The notes beneath the pieces were generated by a model. The model was not told the DNA's origin. It searched no databases and was given only the letters and a program-made list of their open reading frames with translations. From CAZVBV01 sp964578905 (GTDB taxonomy: Bacteria; Patescibacteriota; Gracilibacteria; UBA4473), in the NCBI GenBank assembly GCA_964578905.1, contig CAZOER010000027.1, positions 1 through 9,811 on the forward strand: a DNA stretch of 9,811 nucleotides, in the 5' to 3' direction. Position numbers and translations under genes: made by a program. Positions 1 to 7,157 of this stretch are shown piece by piece (position 1 is the stretch's first letter; each line of letters opens with the position of its first letter).

Positions 1-424
1 AGTGAAAATCGCCTCTCGCGTTTTGTGGTGCATTCAATCCGTTGTCTAAAGCGGATAGAACGGCATCGCAAAGCGGAGAGAAAAGAGAAAGCAACCTTAA
101 TCTGAAAGTTTTAATAAAAAATGAATTTTTATAAAATTTTGAAAGAAATAATTTTTGATCAGTAAGTCTACTTCCTCATCACTCCCCACTCCATCCGATT
201 GTTTGAAAGAACTTTTCTTGCGATCTCTGTTGCGTCGAGGAAACTTTGTTTTGTTTTTTAGTTCCTGACTAACGAAATCAGGACATCTTACTCACGCATC
301 ACCTTTTTGTCAAAGAATATGTCTTGAACAAATAAGTAGATCATGTTTTTGTATAACTTCTAAATATTGACACCAAAGAAGGAAAGAACTATAAGAGAGC
401 TGTATAGTAACTGCCTTCCTTCTC
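1..424. other. Edge/intergenic region without a confident gene
   Basis: No complete gene with a start codon is visible here. Plus-strand frame 1 is open from the window edge to a TGA at 103-105 (34 codons with a strongly basic end) and could be the tail of a gene starting outside the window, but another frame is also open from the edge to about 49, so this is unproven. On the minus strand a 64-codon stop-free frame runs from 291 down to 97, but it has no ATG and no convincing GTG or TTG start, so I do not call it a gene. A 6-bp inverted repeat (263-268 with 278-283) has no T-run after it on either strand and is not a terminator. The 3' part carries the promoter of the next gene. Confidence 0.5.
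367..395 (+). promoter_or_regulatory. Sigma-70-type promoter of the 425-880 gene
   Basis: A perfect -35 TTGACA at 367-372 is separated by 17 bases from TATAAG at 390-395 (five of six matches to TATAAT). Transcription would begin near 402, giving a leader of about 23 bases with no Shine-Dalgarno sequence. A second -10-like box, TATAGT at 403-408, has no properly spaced -35. Confidence 0.75.
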
Positions 425-880
425 ATGAAAGAAAATCCTTCAGAGACAAAATTTGGAAAACAAAAACCTTGTGAAGAATGTCCTTGGGAAAATGAAACTG
501 CTTGTAAAGTGGAAGATATTATCAGTAAAAGAATGAAAGTGGCAGACATAGTGGATGTCGCAAAAGTAAAAATTACGCAGGTAACGCACGAAGAATTTGA
601 TAAATTAGTAGCTGGAGATATTAACTCAGGGGTATATTACTCAGACGAAGAGGATCCGTTTCCATATGCTTTTGAGGCAAAAGCAGGAAAACTTATTGTT
701 GAAGATGAAAACGGAGAAGATTTTATGCCTTCTGATTGTCCATTGTTAAAGGATGATCCATCGATGTACGAAAAGACATTGAAAATGATAGGACAGATTC
801 GAAGGTATGCTTTGAAGTATATTCCAGATATGCCGAAGATCTCAATGCCAAAAATACCTGGAAGCCGGAAGAAGAAATAA
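425..880 (+). CDS. Small Cys-motif protein of unknown function
   Basis: This 151-aa acidic/basic mixed protein is not one I recognise. It has no signal peptide or membrane helix and is probably cytoplasmic. Near the N-terminus is a CEECPW motif with Cys16 and Cys19, followed by Cys27; a further Cys105 lies in a DCPLL context. Four cysteines of this kind could hold zinc or an iron-sulfur centre, but that is inference. The middle (about 55-100) is acidic, with EEDPFPY and ENGED stretches. The C-terminus (about 134-151) repeats MPKI twice and ends in a basic RKKK tail that could bind nucleic acid. The ATG at 425 is the only sensible start; CCTTCCTTCTC precedes it, so there is no Shine-Dalgarno sequence. 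It has its own strong promoter. No terminator is seen after its TAA, and the next promoter candidate begins five bases on. Confidence 0.85.
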   Translation: MKENPSETKFGKQKPCEECPWENETACKVEDIISKRMKVADIVDVAKVKITQVTHEEFDKLVAGDINSGVYYSDEEDPFPYAFEAKAGKLIVEDENGEDFMPSDCPLLKDDPSMYEKTLKMIGQIRRYALKYIPDMPKISMPKIPGSRKKK

Positions 881-884
881 AAGA

Positions 885-913
885 TTGACATAATACTGTG
901 TTTGCACTAAAAA
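885..913 (+). promoter_or_regulatory. Possible promoter of the 944-1288 gene
   Basis: A perfect TTGACA at 885-890 lies 17 bases before TAAAAA at 908-913 (four of six matches to TATAAT). The -35 is convincing and the -10 is weak. TATTTA at 924-929 is an alternative -10 but has only a poor -35. The predicted leader is about 24 bases. Confidence 0.45.
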
Positions 914-943
914 CACCATCGTGTATTTATTAACAAATAACAA

Positions 944-1288
944 ATGGGACGGCCAACAACTTTAGAATTGAAACAAGGAGAAGACGTTCTTTTGAGGCGT
1001 ATTGAGAAAACAGAGACAGCAATTGATACAGTAAAAGATAAATATAATGGAAGGGTTGCTGAAAAATTGGCAAAATGTGTTGATATGCTTGAGGAACCAG
1101 CAGCAGAATTAAAAAAAGAAAAAGCCACTCCACAAAAAATTCAAAATCATATTGAAGAAGTATTGGATTCTATTGATAGAGTGCTTGAACTTGCTACGGA
1201 ACATGAAGCAGAGATATTTTCTGAAGTAATAGAAGGTCCTTTGCAGGGACTCGGAAATGTGGAGATGGAAATTATGAATGTGAATTAA
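944..1288 (+). CDS. Small helical protein of unknown function
   Basis: This 114-aa protein is not one I recognise. After a short N-terminal segment (MGRPTTLELKQGED) it is predicted to be almost entirely helical, with heptad-like hydrophobic spacing from about 16 to 95 and a glycine-containing break near 98-104 (GPLQGLG). It has one cysteine (Cys45), no signal peptide and no membrane segment, so it is probably a cytoplasmic oligomer or an adaptor. The start is the ATG after AACAAATAACAA, an A-rich leader without a Shine-Dalgarno sequence. The TAA at 1286-1288 is followed 42 bases later by the ruvB start with no terminator between, so the two genes may be cotranscribed. A function in recombination cannot be claimed from this adjacency alone. 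Confidence 0.8.
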   Translation: MGRPTTLELKQGEDVLLRRIEKTETAIDTVKDKYNGRVAEKLAKCVDMLEEPAAELKKEKATPQKIQNHIEEVLDSIDRVLELATEHEAEIFSEVIEGPLQGLGNVEMEIMNVN

Positions 1289-1299
1289 TACTCATTGCC

Positions 1300-1324
1300 A
1301 ATTGTTCTGAAATACGAGACAATT
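1300..1324 (+). repeat. Inverted repeat just before ruvB
   Basis: AATTGT at 1300-1305 pairs with ACAATT at 1319-1324, and CT/AG can add two more pairs after one bulged base. The hairpin would sit directly before the ruvB ATG in a leader with no Shine-Dalgarno sequence. It has no T-run, so it is not a terminator. It could affect initiation or be chance. Confidence 0.25.
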
Positions 1325-1330
1325 CCTTTG

Positions 1331-2377
1331 ATGATAGAGGAGGAACTTACTTCGGCGAAAACAGATAATTCAGTGGTTTCAACTACCTCAACAGGGGATA
1401 GCGAAGCTTTTGAAAATACATTGCGACCAAAAGATTTTGAAAATTACGTGGGTCAATCAGAAGTAAAAGGGAACCTGCGTGTGTTTTGCCAAGCGGCAAA
1501 GAAGAGGAATGATCCTCTTGATCATACGTTGTTCTATGGGCCTCCTGGACTTGGAAAGACGACTCTTTCTATGATCCTTGCGCAAGAGATGGGAACGAGT
1601 CTTCGTTCAACAGCAGGGCCAGCACTAGAAAAGCCCGGAGATCTAGCAGCGATTTTGACGAACCTTCAAGAGAACGACATTCTTTTTATCGACGAGATCC
1701 ATCGACTGCGTGCGCCCGTGGAGGAGATTCTTTATTCAGCGATGGAGGACTTTGCTATCGATATTGTGGTTGGGAAAGGACCCTCCGCACGAACGATGCG
1801 ACTGAACGTGCCCAGATTTACTCTTGTCGGAGCGACGACCAAAGCTTCTGCATTGGCGGGACCACTCCGAGATCGATTTGGACATGTGGAGCGGTTGCGG
1901 TTTTATGAAGCGGATGAAATTCAACAAATAGTAGAACGATCAGCAGGAATTCTTGATATTCCTATTGAGAAAGATGCGGCTCATATGCTGGCTAAATGTG
2001 CCCGACGAACGCCTCGAATTGCGAATCGACTCTTGCGTCGGATGCGTGACTTTGCAGAGATTCTTCACCAAGGAAAAGTGACAGAGAAGGTGGTTCGAGA
2101 GGGACTCTCAAGTTTATCGATTGATAAAAGAGGCCTCGATCATGCGGATCAAATGTATCTGCAGTCTCTTTGCGAAAAATTCAAAGGAGGACCAGCCGGA
2201 CTTTCCACGATTGCTTCTGCCATGGGAGAAGATGAAAATACCGTTGAGGATATGATAGAGCCGTTCCTCATTCGAGAAGGATTTCTCCAAAAAACGCCTC
2301 GAGGACGATTAGCGACCGAAAGTGCGTTTGCTCATTTAGGATTGTCTCTTCCAGTAAGGAAAGAGAAGTTGTTTTAA
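1331..2377 (+). CDS. ruvB: RuvB, Holliday junction branch migration ATPase
   Basis: RuvB is the hexameric AAA+ motor that, with RuvA, drives branch migration of Holliday junctions in recombinational repair. At 348 aa it has the usual family length. Seen in order: the N-terminal LRPKDFENYVGQ segment; Walker A GPPGLGKTT (about 70-78); Walker B LFIDEIHRL, with DE near 121-122; sensor-1 region TLVGATTKASAL; the arginine-finger segment GPLRDRFG (about 178-184); sensor-2 segment RRTPRIANRLLRR (about 225-237); and the C-terminal winged helix with FKGGPAGLSTIA and KTPRGRLAT. The frame is open back to a TTG at 1295, but ATG 1331 gives the family-like beginning MIEEELTS, so I choose it. No Shine-Dalgarno sequence precedes it; the GGAGG lies inside the gene. 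No ruvA or ruvC is in the window. The stop interlocks with that of the convergent downstream gene. Confidence 0.97.
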   Translation: MIEEELTSAKTDNSVVSTTSTGDSEAFENTLRPKDFENYVGQSEVKGNLRVFCQAAKKRNDPLDHTLFYGPPGLGKTTLSMILAQEMGTSLRSTAGPALEKPGDLAAILTNLQENDILFIDEIHRLRAPVEEILYSAMEDFAIDIVVGKGPSARTMRLNVPRFTLVGATTKASALAGPLRDRFGHVERLRFYEADEIQQIVERSAGILDIPIEKDAAHMLAKCARRTPRIANRLLRRMRDFAEILHQGKVTEKVVREGLSSLSIDKRGLDHADQMYLQSLCEKFKGGPAGLSTIASAMGEDENTVEDMIEPFLIREGFLQKTPRGRLATESAFAHLGLSLPVRKEKLF

Positions 2378-3078
2378 TTCAGCGCTTTGGCTTCTTTTAT
2401 TTTTTCATATAACTGGTTTCGTTTTTCTTCGAGTGCACGTTTTTGGTTGTAGAATTCTTCAGATTGAATTTCCAATGTTGATCTATCTTCTTTTTTTGTC
2501 GTAATTTCAGGAGTGTTACTAAGTTCACTCGTTCTTTTGTTAGCAACTTCCCATTGCTTAAAAGAAGATGGCAAGAGATCGTCGAATCCTTTTGTATTTC
2601 TAAAAAAACTACCAACTTCTTGTTGAAAGTGACTTGAAAAGGCTTCTGGAGGAGAGGTTTTATATCGTTCGAGTGTTGTGAGAATTTCTTTAAGGGTGCT
2701 CATTCTATTACTTAATTGCATCGATTCTTCTGGTTTCATATTGTCTCCAAAAAAAGAATCTCCTAGTCTTTTTTGAATATTTTTTAAGAATGTTATTCCT
2801 TCTTGAGGTGTTGCTGTGACATCTTCACAAAATGTTTTGTAGGTACTCCCACAATTCCAAGCTTCTGTTTTTGTGTATATTAAATTATCTATTTCTTTAA
2901 TTTTCCTACTAATAGTTTGCTCCATTTCTTTTAAATCATTGATTTTTTCAGAAAGATCATTGGCTTCTTCTTGTAAGGCATTGACCTCCTCTTGGGAAAG
3001 AGAGATCTCTTCGGCAGTAGAATTTAATTGTGTTGATTCTTCAGCCTCTATTTGTGAATTGTCATTTTCAAGTACCAT
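2374..3078 (-). CDS. Coiled-coil protein of unknown function
   Basis: This 234-aa protein is not one I recognise. It has no signal peptide and no membrane helix. The N-terminal quarter (about 20-68) is a long Glu/Lys/Leu-rich coiled coil. A central part (about 70-175) contains WNCGSTYKTFC, with Cys76 and Cys84, and several short helices. A Ser/Thr-rich linker follows, and the C-terminal 30 residues (about 205-232) form a second coiled coil. It probably acts as a cytoplasmic oligomer or scaffold; its partners are unknown. It is the only confident minus-strand gene here, converging on ruvB with a four-base overlap of coding sequence and divergent from pyrG. It has a strong promoter of its own. 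AGGG lies about 20 bases before the ATG, too far away to act as a Shine-Dalgarno sequence. Confidence 0.88.
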   Translation of the reverse strand: MVLENDNSQIEAEESTQLNSTAEEISLSQEEVNALQEEANDLSEKINDLKEMEQTISRKIKEIDNLIYTKTEAWNCGSTYKTFCEDVTATPQEGITFLKNIQKRLGDSFFGDNMKPEESMQLSNRMSTLKEILTTLERYKTSPPEAFSSHFQQEVGSFFRNTKGFDDLLPSSFKQWEVANKRTSELSNTPEITTKKEDRSTLEIQSEEFYNQKRALEEKRNQLYEKIKEAKALN

Positions 3079-3109
3079 TTTTTGGAATTATTAATTTCCC
3101 TTTCTTCTT

Positions 3110-3138
3110 ATTATATCATATTTTTTATTCTTCTGCAA
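3110..3138 (-). promoter_or_regulatory. Extended -10 promoter of the coiled-coil gene
   Basis: Reading the minus strand, TTGCAG (3138-3133) is followed after exactly 17 bases by a perfect TATAAT (3115-3110), which is preceded by TGA to make an extended -10 (TGATATAAT). Transcription would begin near 3103, about 25 bases before the ATG at 3078. This is the best sigma-70 promoter in the window. Confidence 0.85.
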
Positions 3139-3207
3139 GATGGGGCAATAGATAAATATTGATTTTCTTTGCATTTCCCCAAAATCTTCTTAAACTTAAA
3201 TCCCGTA

Positions 3208-4818
3208 ATGGTTAATTCAAAATTCATTTTCGTCACGGGTGGTGTTTGTTCTAGTTTGGGAAAGGGAATTGTAGCGTCTTCGACTGCTGCGATTTTGAAA
3301 TCCGCTGGGGTAAAAGTTGCCATCATGAAGCTCGATCCATATTTAAATGTGGATCCAGGAACAATGAGTCCGTTTCAGCACGGAGAAGTGTTTGTGCTGG
3401 ATGATGGAGCAGAAACAGATTTGGATTTGGGACACTATGAACGGTTTATCGACGAATCATTGGTTCAGGAGTGCTCAGTAACGACAGGGAAAATTTATTC
3501 GGAAGTATTGGAAGAAGAACGCGAAGGAAAATATCTTGGAGGAACAATTCAAGTGGTGCCACATATTACAGGAAAACTTATTGAGAAAATTGAACTCGCG
3601 GCGAGAAAATTAAAAGTAGAAGTACTTGTTGTAGAGATTGGAGGAACAGTGGGGGATATCGAAGGAGAACCCTTCATTGAGGTGCTTCGTCAAATGCGGA
3701 AAAAATATGGAGAGAATTGTATTTCCATGCACACGACATTGTTGCCGTACTTAGCGGCATCAGGAGAATTGAAAACAAAACCAACGCAGTTATCAGTTCG
3801 AGAATTGCGTCGATTAGGAGTGCAACCGGATTTTATCTTTGCGAGAGCGGATGTGAAAATTCCAAAGAAATTATTGAAAAAAATAGCGTATTTCTGCGAT
3901 GTAGAGGAAGAAGCGGTAATTCCAGCAGAAACAGTGAGTTCAATCTATGAAGTACCTCTCCGATTTCAAAAATTTCGATTAGGAGAAATTTTGTCAGAAA
4001 AATTAAATCTTAAGAAAAAGAAATTCAATCTCAAAACATGGGAGAAAGGAGTTGAGAAACGAAAAAGTGTAAAAGGGGAGATATTCATTGGGTTGGCAGG
4101 GAAATATAATGATTTGGATGATGCATATTTGTCCGTGATTGAGGCATCAAAATCAGCAGGATATTTTCACGATCACAAGGTGAACATTGAATGGATTGAT
4201 ACAGAAAAGATTGAAGAAAAAGATAAAGAAGAATGGAAGAAGCTGGAAGCGGTAGACGGAATTATTGTTCCGGGAGGATTCGGGAACAGAGGAATTGAAG
4301 GGAAAGTAAAAGTCGCTGAGTACTGTCGTGTAAATGACAAACCATATCTAGGGTTGTGCTTGGGGTCACAGATTATGGCAATGGAATTTGCGAGAAACGT
4401 TCTCAAAATCAAAGATGCGACATCAGAAGAATTTGATGAAGACAAGAAATCAAAAAATCATGTTATCCACTTCATTCCAGAACAACGACTGATTCATAAA
4501 AAAGGTGGAACAATGAGACTTGGAGCCTATCCTGCTATTCTCAAAAAAGGAACGAAAGCGGCGAAAATTTACAAAGAAACGAAAATATCAGAACGACACA
4601 GACATCGATTTGAATTTAATAACAAATATCGAGATCGATTTGAGAAAAAAGGATTTATTATTGCGGGGCAATCACCAGATAAAAATTTAGTAGAGGTGGT
4701 CGAAGTAGAGAATCACTCCTTTATGATTGGATCGCAGTTCCATCCAGAACTCAAATCTCGACCGTTTAAACCGCATCCACTTTTTCAAGCGTTTGTTGGG
4801 GCTATCGTGAAGAAATAG
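3208..4818 (+). CDS. pyrG: CTP synthase
   Basis: PyrG aminates UTP to CTP using ATP and ammonia released from glutamine, the last step of pyrimidine nucleotide synthesis. At 536 aa it is close to the usual length. The N-terminal synthetase half shows FVTGGVCSSLGKG (P-loop, Lys19), DPYLNVDPGTMSPFQHGEV, DDGAETDLDLGHYERF and KTKPTQLSV. The C-terminal class-I glutaminase half shows VPGGFGNRGIEGK, the nucleophile Cys384 in GLCLGSQ, RHRHRFEFNN, and the His512/Glu514 pair in SQFHPE. The family often has Met where this GLCLGSQ has Ser, a mild difference. ATG 3208 is chosen because MVNSKFIFVTGG matches the family start; the frame is open upstream to 3169, but that adds 13 atypical residues. There is no Shine-Dalgarno sequence. 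A weak promoter candidate (TTGCAT 3169-3174, TAAACT 3191-3196) would give a nearly leaderless message. It is divergent from the coiled-coil gene, and no terminator is seen after its TAG. Confidence 0.98.
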   Translation: MVNSKFIFVTGGVCSSLGKGIVASSTAAILKSAGVKVAIMKLDPYLNVDPGTMSPFQHGEVFVLDDGAETDLDLGHYERFIDESLVQECSVTTGKIYSEVLEEEREGKYLGGTIQVVPHITGKLIEKIELAARKLKVEVLVVEIGGTVGDIEGEPFIEVLRQMRKKYGENCISMHTTLLPYLAASGELKTKPTQLSVRELRRLGVQPDFIFARADVKIPKKLLKKIAYFCDVEEEAVIPAETVSSIYEVPLRFQKFRLGEILSEKLNLKKKKFNLKTWEKGVEKRKSVKGEIFIGLAGKYNDLDDAYLSVIEASKSAGYFHDHKVNIEWIDTEKIEEKDKEEWKKLEAVDGIIVPGGFGNRGIEGKVKVAEYCRVNDKPYLGLCLGSQIMAMEFARNVLKIKDATSEEFDEDKKSKNHVIHFIPEQRLIHKKGGTMRLGAYPAILKKGTKAAKIYKETKISERHRHRFEFNNKYRDRFEKKGFIIAGQSPDKNLVEVVEVENHSFMIGSQFHPELKSRPFKPHPLFQAFVGAIVKK

Positions 4819-4858
4819 CTACATCAAAACAAAAACATTCTACCGCAAGCGACTTCTG

Positions 4859-4888
4859 TTGATTCTATATAGCAGAGCATAGTATCCT
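4859..4888 (+). promoter_or_regulatory. Weak promoter candidate for the cadherin-repeat gene
   Basis: TTGATT at 4859-4864 is followed after 18 bases by TATCCT at 4883-4888; each box has four of six matches. The leader would be about 65 bases. It is the best pair I find in the 141-base gap after pyrG. TGAAAC at 4912-4917 lacks a CGT box 16 bases downstream, so the gene does not look like part of the ECF-type promoter group described further right. Confidence 0.3.
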
Positions 4889-4959
4889 TATGCGAGACAT
4901 TTATTGTGATTTGAAACGATTTTCAGGGCAATGAATTCTCATATTCTTAACTCATTCCC

Positions 4960-7029
4960 ATGAGAAAAACAAAAACAACCATAACCGCTCTAGTGCTTAG
5001 TTTAGCGCTTTCTTTTTTACTCTTTACTCCAAATACTTTTGCCGAAGTAACCGGAGATCCAGAATTTGCACCAAGTGACATTAGCTTGAGTGAAATTATG
5101 GTGAATGAAAATGCAGCCAATGGCACATTTATCGCAAATATTTCAGCGGTTGATCCTGATAATGCGGCTGAAGAACTCACATTCTTCATACCGAGTGATG
5201 CAGGAGAACGGTTTACCATTGTTGATGGGAATAAGTTGAAGGTATTGAGTGGGAATGAATATCTTGATTACGAAACCAATACAACGCACGATATAACGAT
5301 TCTCGTCCGTGATCCAGATTGGAATACCTACGATGAGATTTTCACAATTCTCGTTCAAAATAGAAATGAAGCTCCGACAGATATTCTTTTCGACAGCACA
5401 GCTGTTGATGAGCGAGCAGAAGCAGGAACGCTGATTGGAACACTAACAGCGGTAGATCCAGATAGCGGAGATTCGTTTGTTTACACATTGACTGACAATT
5501 CAGATGGTCGATTTGAGATTGTGAATGGGAATCAAGTTGTTGTTCTTGATGGGGTGAAACTCTTGGCAGAGAGTTACGATATACTCGTTCATGTTGTGGA
5601 TGCAGTGGGAAATGCATTTGATAAATACTTAAGTGTAGATGTGAATCCGATTCAAGCACCAATACTTTCAGGAATTGTTATCGGTGTGGATGAGGATGGA
5701 GACACGACATTAGCGTGGACAACGGATAAAGATGCGAAATCGCGAGTTGATTATGGAATGGTCGGGAATATGACAGAACTTACTTTCTTTACAAAGAACT
5801 ACGCGCTCGAACAAGACACTTACATTCCAGATTTGATGGATTGTGTGACATATGAGTATCGTCCTCGATCTTCTGATCGATTTGGAAAAGAAAGACTGGG
5901 AGAAACAGGCACGTTTACTACAGATGGATGTGAAGGAGGAGCAATAACATTAGCAAAAACACAATCGACGATTACTCCTGCAGAAGGCGGAAAGGTACAG
6001 TTACTCAATGAATCAAATAAAGGAGTAATTGTAAATGTACCTACAAATTTCATTGAAACCGAAGAAGACGTTCAAGTTCAACTCAAAAGACTTGAAGTAG
6101 GAGCGGTTCTTCAATCAATAGGAATTCCAGATGACAATATGTATGTTGTAGGGACAGGAGTGTATGACCTACAGGTTATATCCGACATTACTACAAAGAT
6201 TCCAACGTTCCAAAAAGACATGGAATTAGAGTTCTCCTACACAGATGGATCGATTTCAATGATCGATGAATCAACGATTTCTGTTCTCCGATGGAATGGT
6301 ACCTACTGGGCTAGCGCGAATGGAGGATGTATTGTTGATGAGCTCAATAACACTGTTACCTGTAAGACATCAGAATTCTCAACCTTCGCCGTCTTTGGAT
6401 ATATGAATGAGATCGCACAAAGTTTCAGTGGGAAAGCAAAAACTATTCGTCGACGAGGAATGGCGCGGGAAGATTTCCGAGGGGTTGCGGTTGAAGGAGG
6501 AATTAATAAATCAAACTTTGACGTTGCCTACCAAAAATCACTCGACGAAATTGCGATGATTAATGCTGGAAATGAAGGAGGAGCACAGACAGCACTTAAT
6601 GATGGGGGTGAAAAAGTTTTCCTTGGATACAAAGCAGGACGATCAGGTACAGAACAAATGGAAGATAGAATTGTTCGAAGAACAAATGTGGCGTACAGAG
6701 GATCTTCAGCACGATCATCAGCAATGCTTGCACAACAAGATGTCTCTCTCAAGAAACGACTTGCGAGTATGAAAGGAGGACTCTTGGCAAAGAGCAGCAT
6801 GCAAAGAAAAATTGATGAAGAGAAAAAAATGGCACTTGCGATGGCATCAAAGTTTGATCAAACAAAATCACTCTTACAGATGTACCAAGTAGCGAGTGCA
6901 GAAATGGCACTTTGTCTCAATCAAAATGCTGGATTCTGTGATGAAATTTACCGATATCTTGCAGCGGAGATTGCCGAGAAGGAAAAAGAGATGATTGATC
7001 ACTTGATGATGAATTGGACGAACGAGTAG
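4960..7029 (+). CDS. Secreted cadherin-repeat protein
   Basis: This 689-aa protein is exported: residues 1-28 form a signal peptide (RKTK, a hydrophobic core, then NTFA before Glu29). Residues 38-137 and 138-234 are two cadherin-like domains, each with an AVDPD calcium-type motif (64-67 and 165-168) and a linker of the NRNEAPTDI type; such domains bind calcium and serve in adhesion. Residues about 235-325 look like a fibronectin-III/phosphatase-type beta domain, with AWTTDKDAKSRVDYG and Cys294/Cys324 as a likely disulfide. Residues about 328-481 form another beta-rich domain, with a VYDLQVISD segment and a close Cys457/Cys468 pair. The remaining 200 residues are helical, Met/Lys/Ala-rich, with Cys652/Cys660. 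No sortase motif or C-terminal membrane anchor is seen, so the protein may be released or held by the helical tail. Ligand and partner are unknown. There is no Shine-Dalgarno sequence, and a strong terminator follows. Confidence 0.92.
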   Translation: MRKTKTTITALVLSLALSFLLFTPNTFAEVTGDPEFAPSDISLSEIMVNENAANGTFIANISAVDPDNAAEELTFFIPSDAGERFTIVDGNKLKVLSGNEYLDYETNTTHDITILVRDPDWNTYDEIFTILVQNRNEAPTDILFDSTAVDERAEAGTLIGTLTAVDPDSGDSFVYTLTDNSDGRFEIVNGNQVVVLDGVKLLAESYDILVHVVDAVGNAFDKYLSVDVNPIQAPILSGIVIGVDEDGDTTLAWTTDKDAKSRVDYGMVGNMTELTFFTKNYALEQDTYIPDLMDCVTYEYRPRSSDRFGKERLGETGTFTTDGCEGGAITLAKTQSTITPAEGGKVQLLNESNKGVIVNVPTNFIETEEDVQVQLKRLEVGAVLQSIGIPDDNMYVVGTGVYDLQVISDITTKIPTFQKDMELEFSYTDGSISMIDESTISVLRWNGTYWASANGGCIVDELNNTVTCKTSEFSTFAVFGYMNEIAQSFSGKAKTIRRRGMAREDFRGVAVEGGINKSNFDVAYQKSLDEIAMINAGNEGGAQTALNDGGEKVFLGYKAGRSGTEQMEDRIVRRTNVAYRGSSARSSAMLAQQDVSLKKRLASMKGGLLAKSSMQRKIDEEKKMALAMASKFDQTKSLLQMYQVASAEMALCLNQNAGFCDEIYRYLAAEIAEKEKEMIDHLMMNWTNE

Positions 7030-7051
7030 GAAGCAATTCAAATAAGAAATG

Positions 7052-7077
7052 AAAGCCCCGCTTCGGCGGGGTTTTTT
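7052..7077 (+). terminator. Rho-independent terminator with UUCG loop
   Basis: CCCCGC (7056-7061), loop TTCG, GCGGGG (7066-7071), then six T. An A-run before the stem can pair with the T-run. The C(UUCG)G tetraloop is exceptionally stable. It ends the cadherin-repeat transcript 22 bases after its stop. Confidence 0.95.
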
Positions 7078-7083
7078 ATAAAA

Positions 7084-7110
7084 TTGAAAGAAAAAATTCC
7101 CCCCCGCGTA
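7084..7110 (+). promoter_or_regulatory. ECF-type promoter of the secreted repeat protein
   Basis: TGAAAG at 7085-7090 is followed after exactly 16 bases by CGTA at 7107-7110. This resembles the known Bacillus SigW-type ECF consensus (TGAAAC, 16 bases, CGTA), differing only in the last base of the -35. TATAAAAT precedes it. The same arrangement occurs before the sigma-factor operon at 8096-8122. An alternative sigma-70 reading, TTGAAA (7084-7089) with TATAAC (7109-7114), needs a long 19-base spacer. A run of seven C lies in the spacer. The predicted leader is about 40 bases. Confidence 0.6.
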
Positions 7111-7157
7111 TAACGAGGTGAAGCTTCTTACTTTTTTATTTCTTATTTTAAAACACA

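Noticed and set aside
263..283. Hairpin TCCTGA/TCAGGA as a terminator
   Set aside because: No T-run follows on either strand.
97..291. 64-codon stop-free minus-strand frame
   Set aside because: It has no ATG or good GTG/TTG start, and a different minus frame looks equally coding-like over 159-240; open frames of this size arise by chance in AT-rich DNA.
1295..1330. TTG start for ruvB giving a 12-residue N-terminal extension
   Set aside because: The extension has no family similarity; ATG 1331 gives the usual MIEE-type RuvB start.
3169..3207. Upstream start for pyrG
   Set aside because: It adds 13 residues not found in CTP synthases; MVNSKFIFVTGG at 3208 matches the family start.
4890..4934. 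14-codon ORF before the cadherin-repeat gene as a leader peptide
   Set aside because: It has no ribosome binding site or attenuator structure, and the likely transcription start falls at or after its ATG.
4912..4937. TGAAAC before the cadherin-repeat gene as a third ECF promoter
   Set aside because: The bases 16-17 positions downstream are AATTC, with no CGT box.
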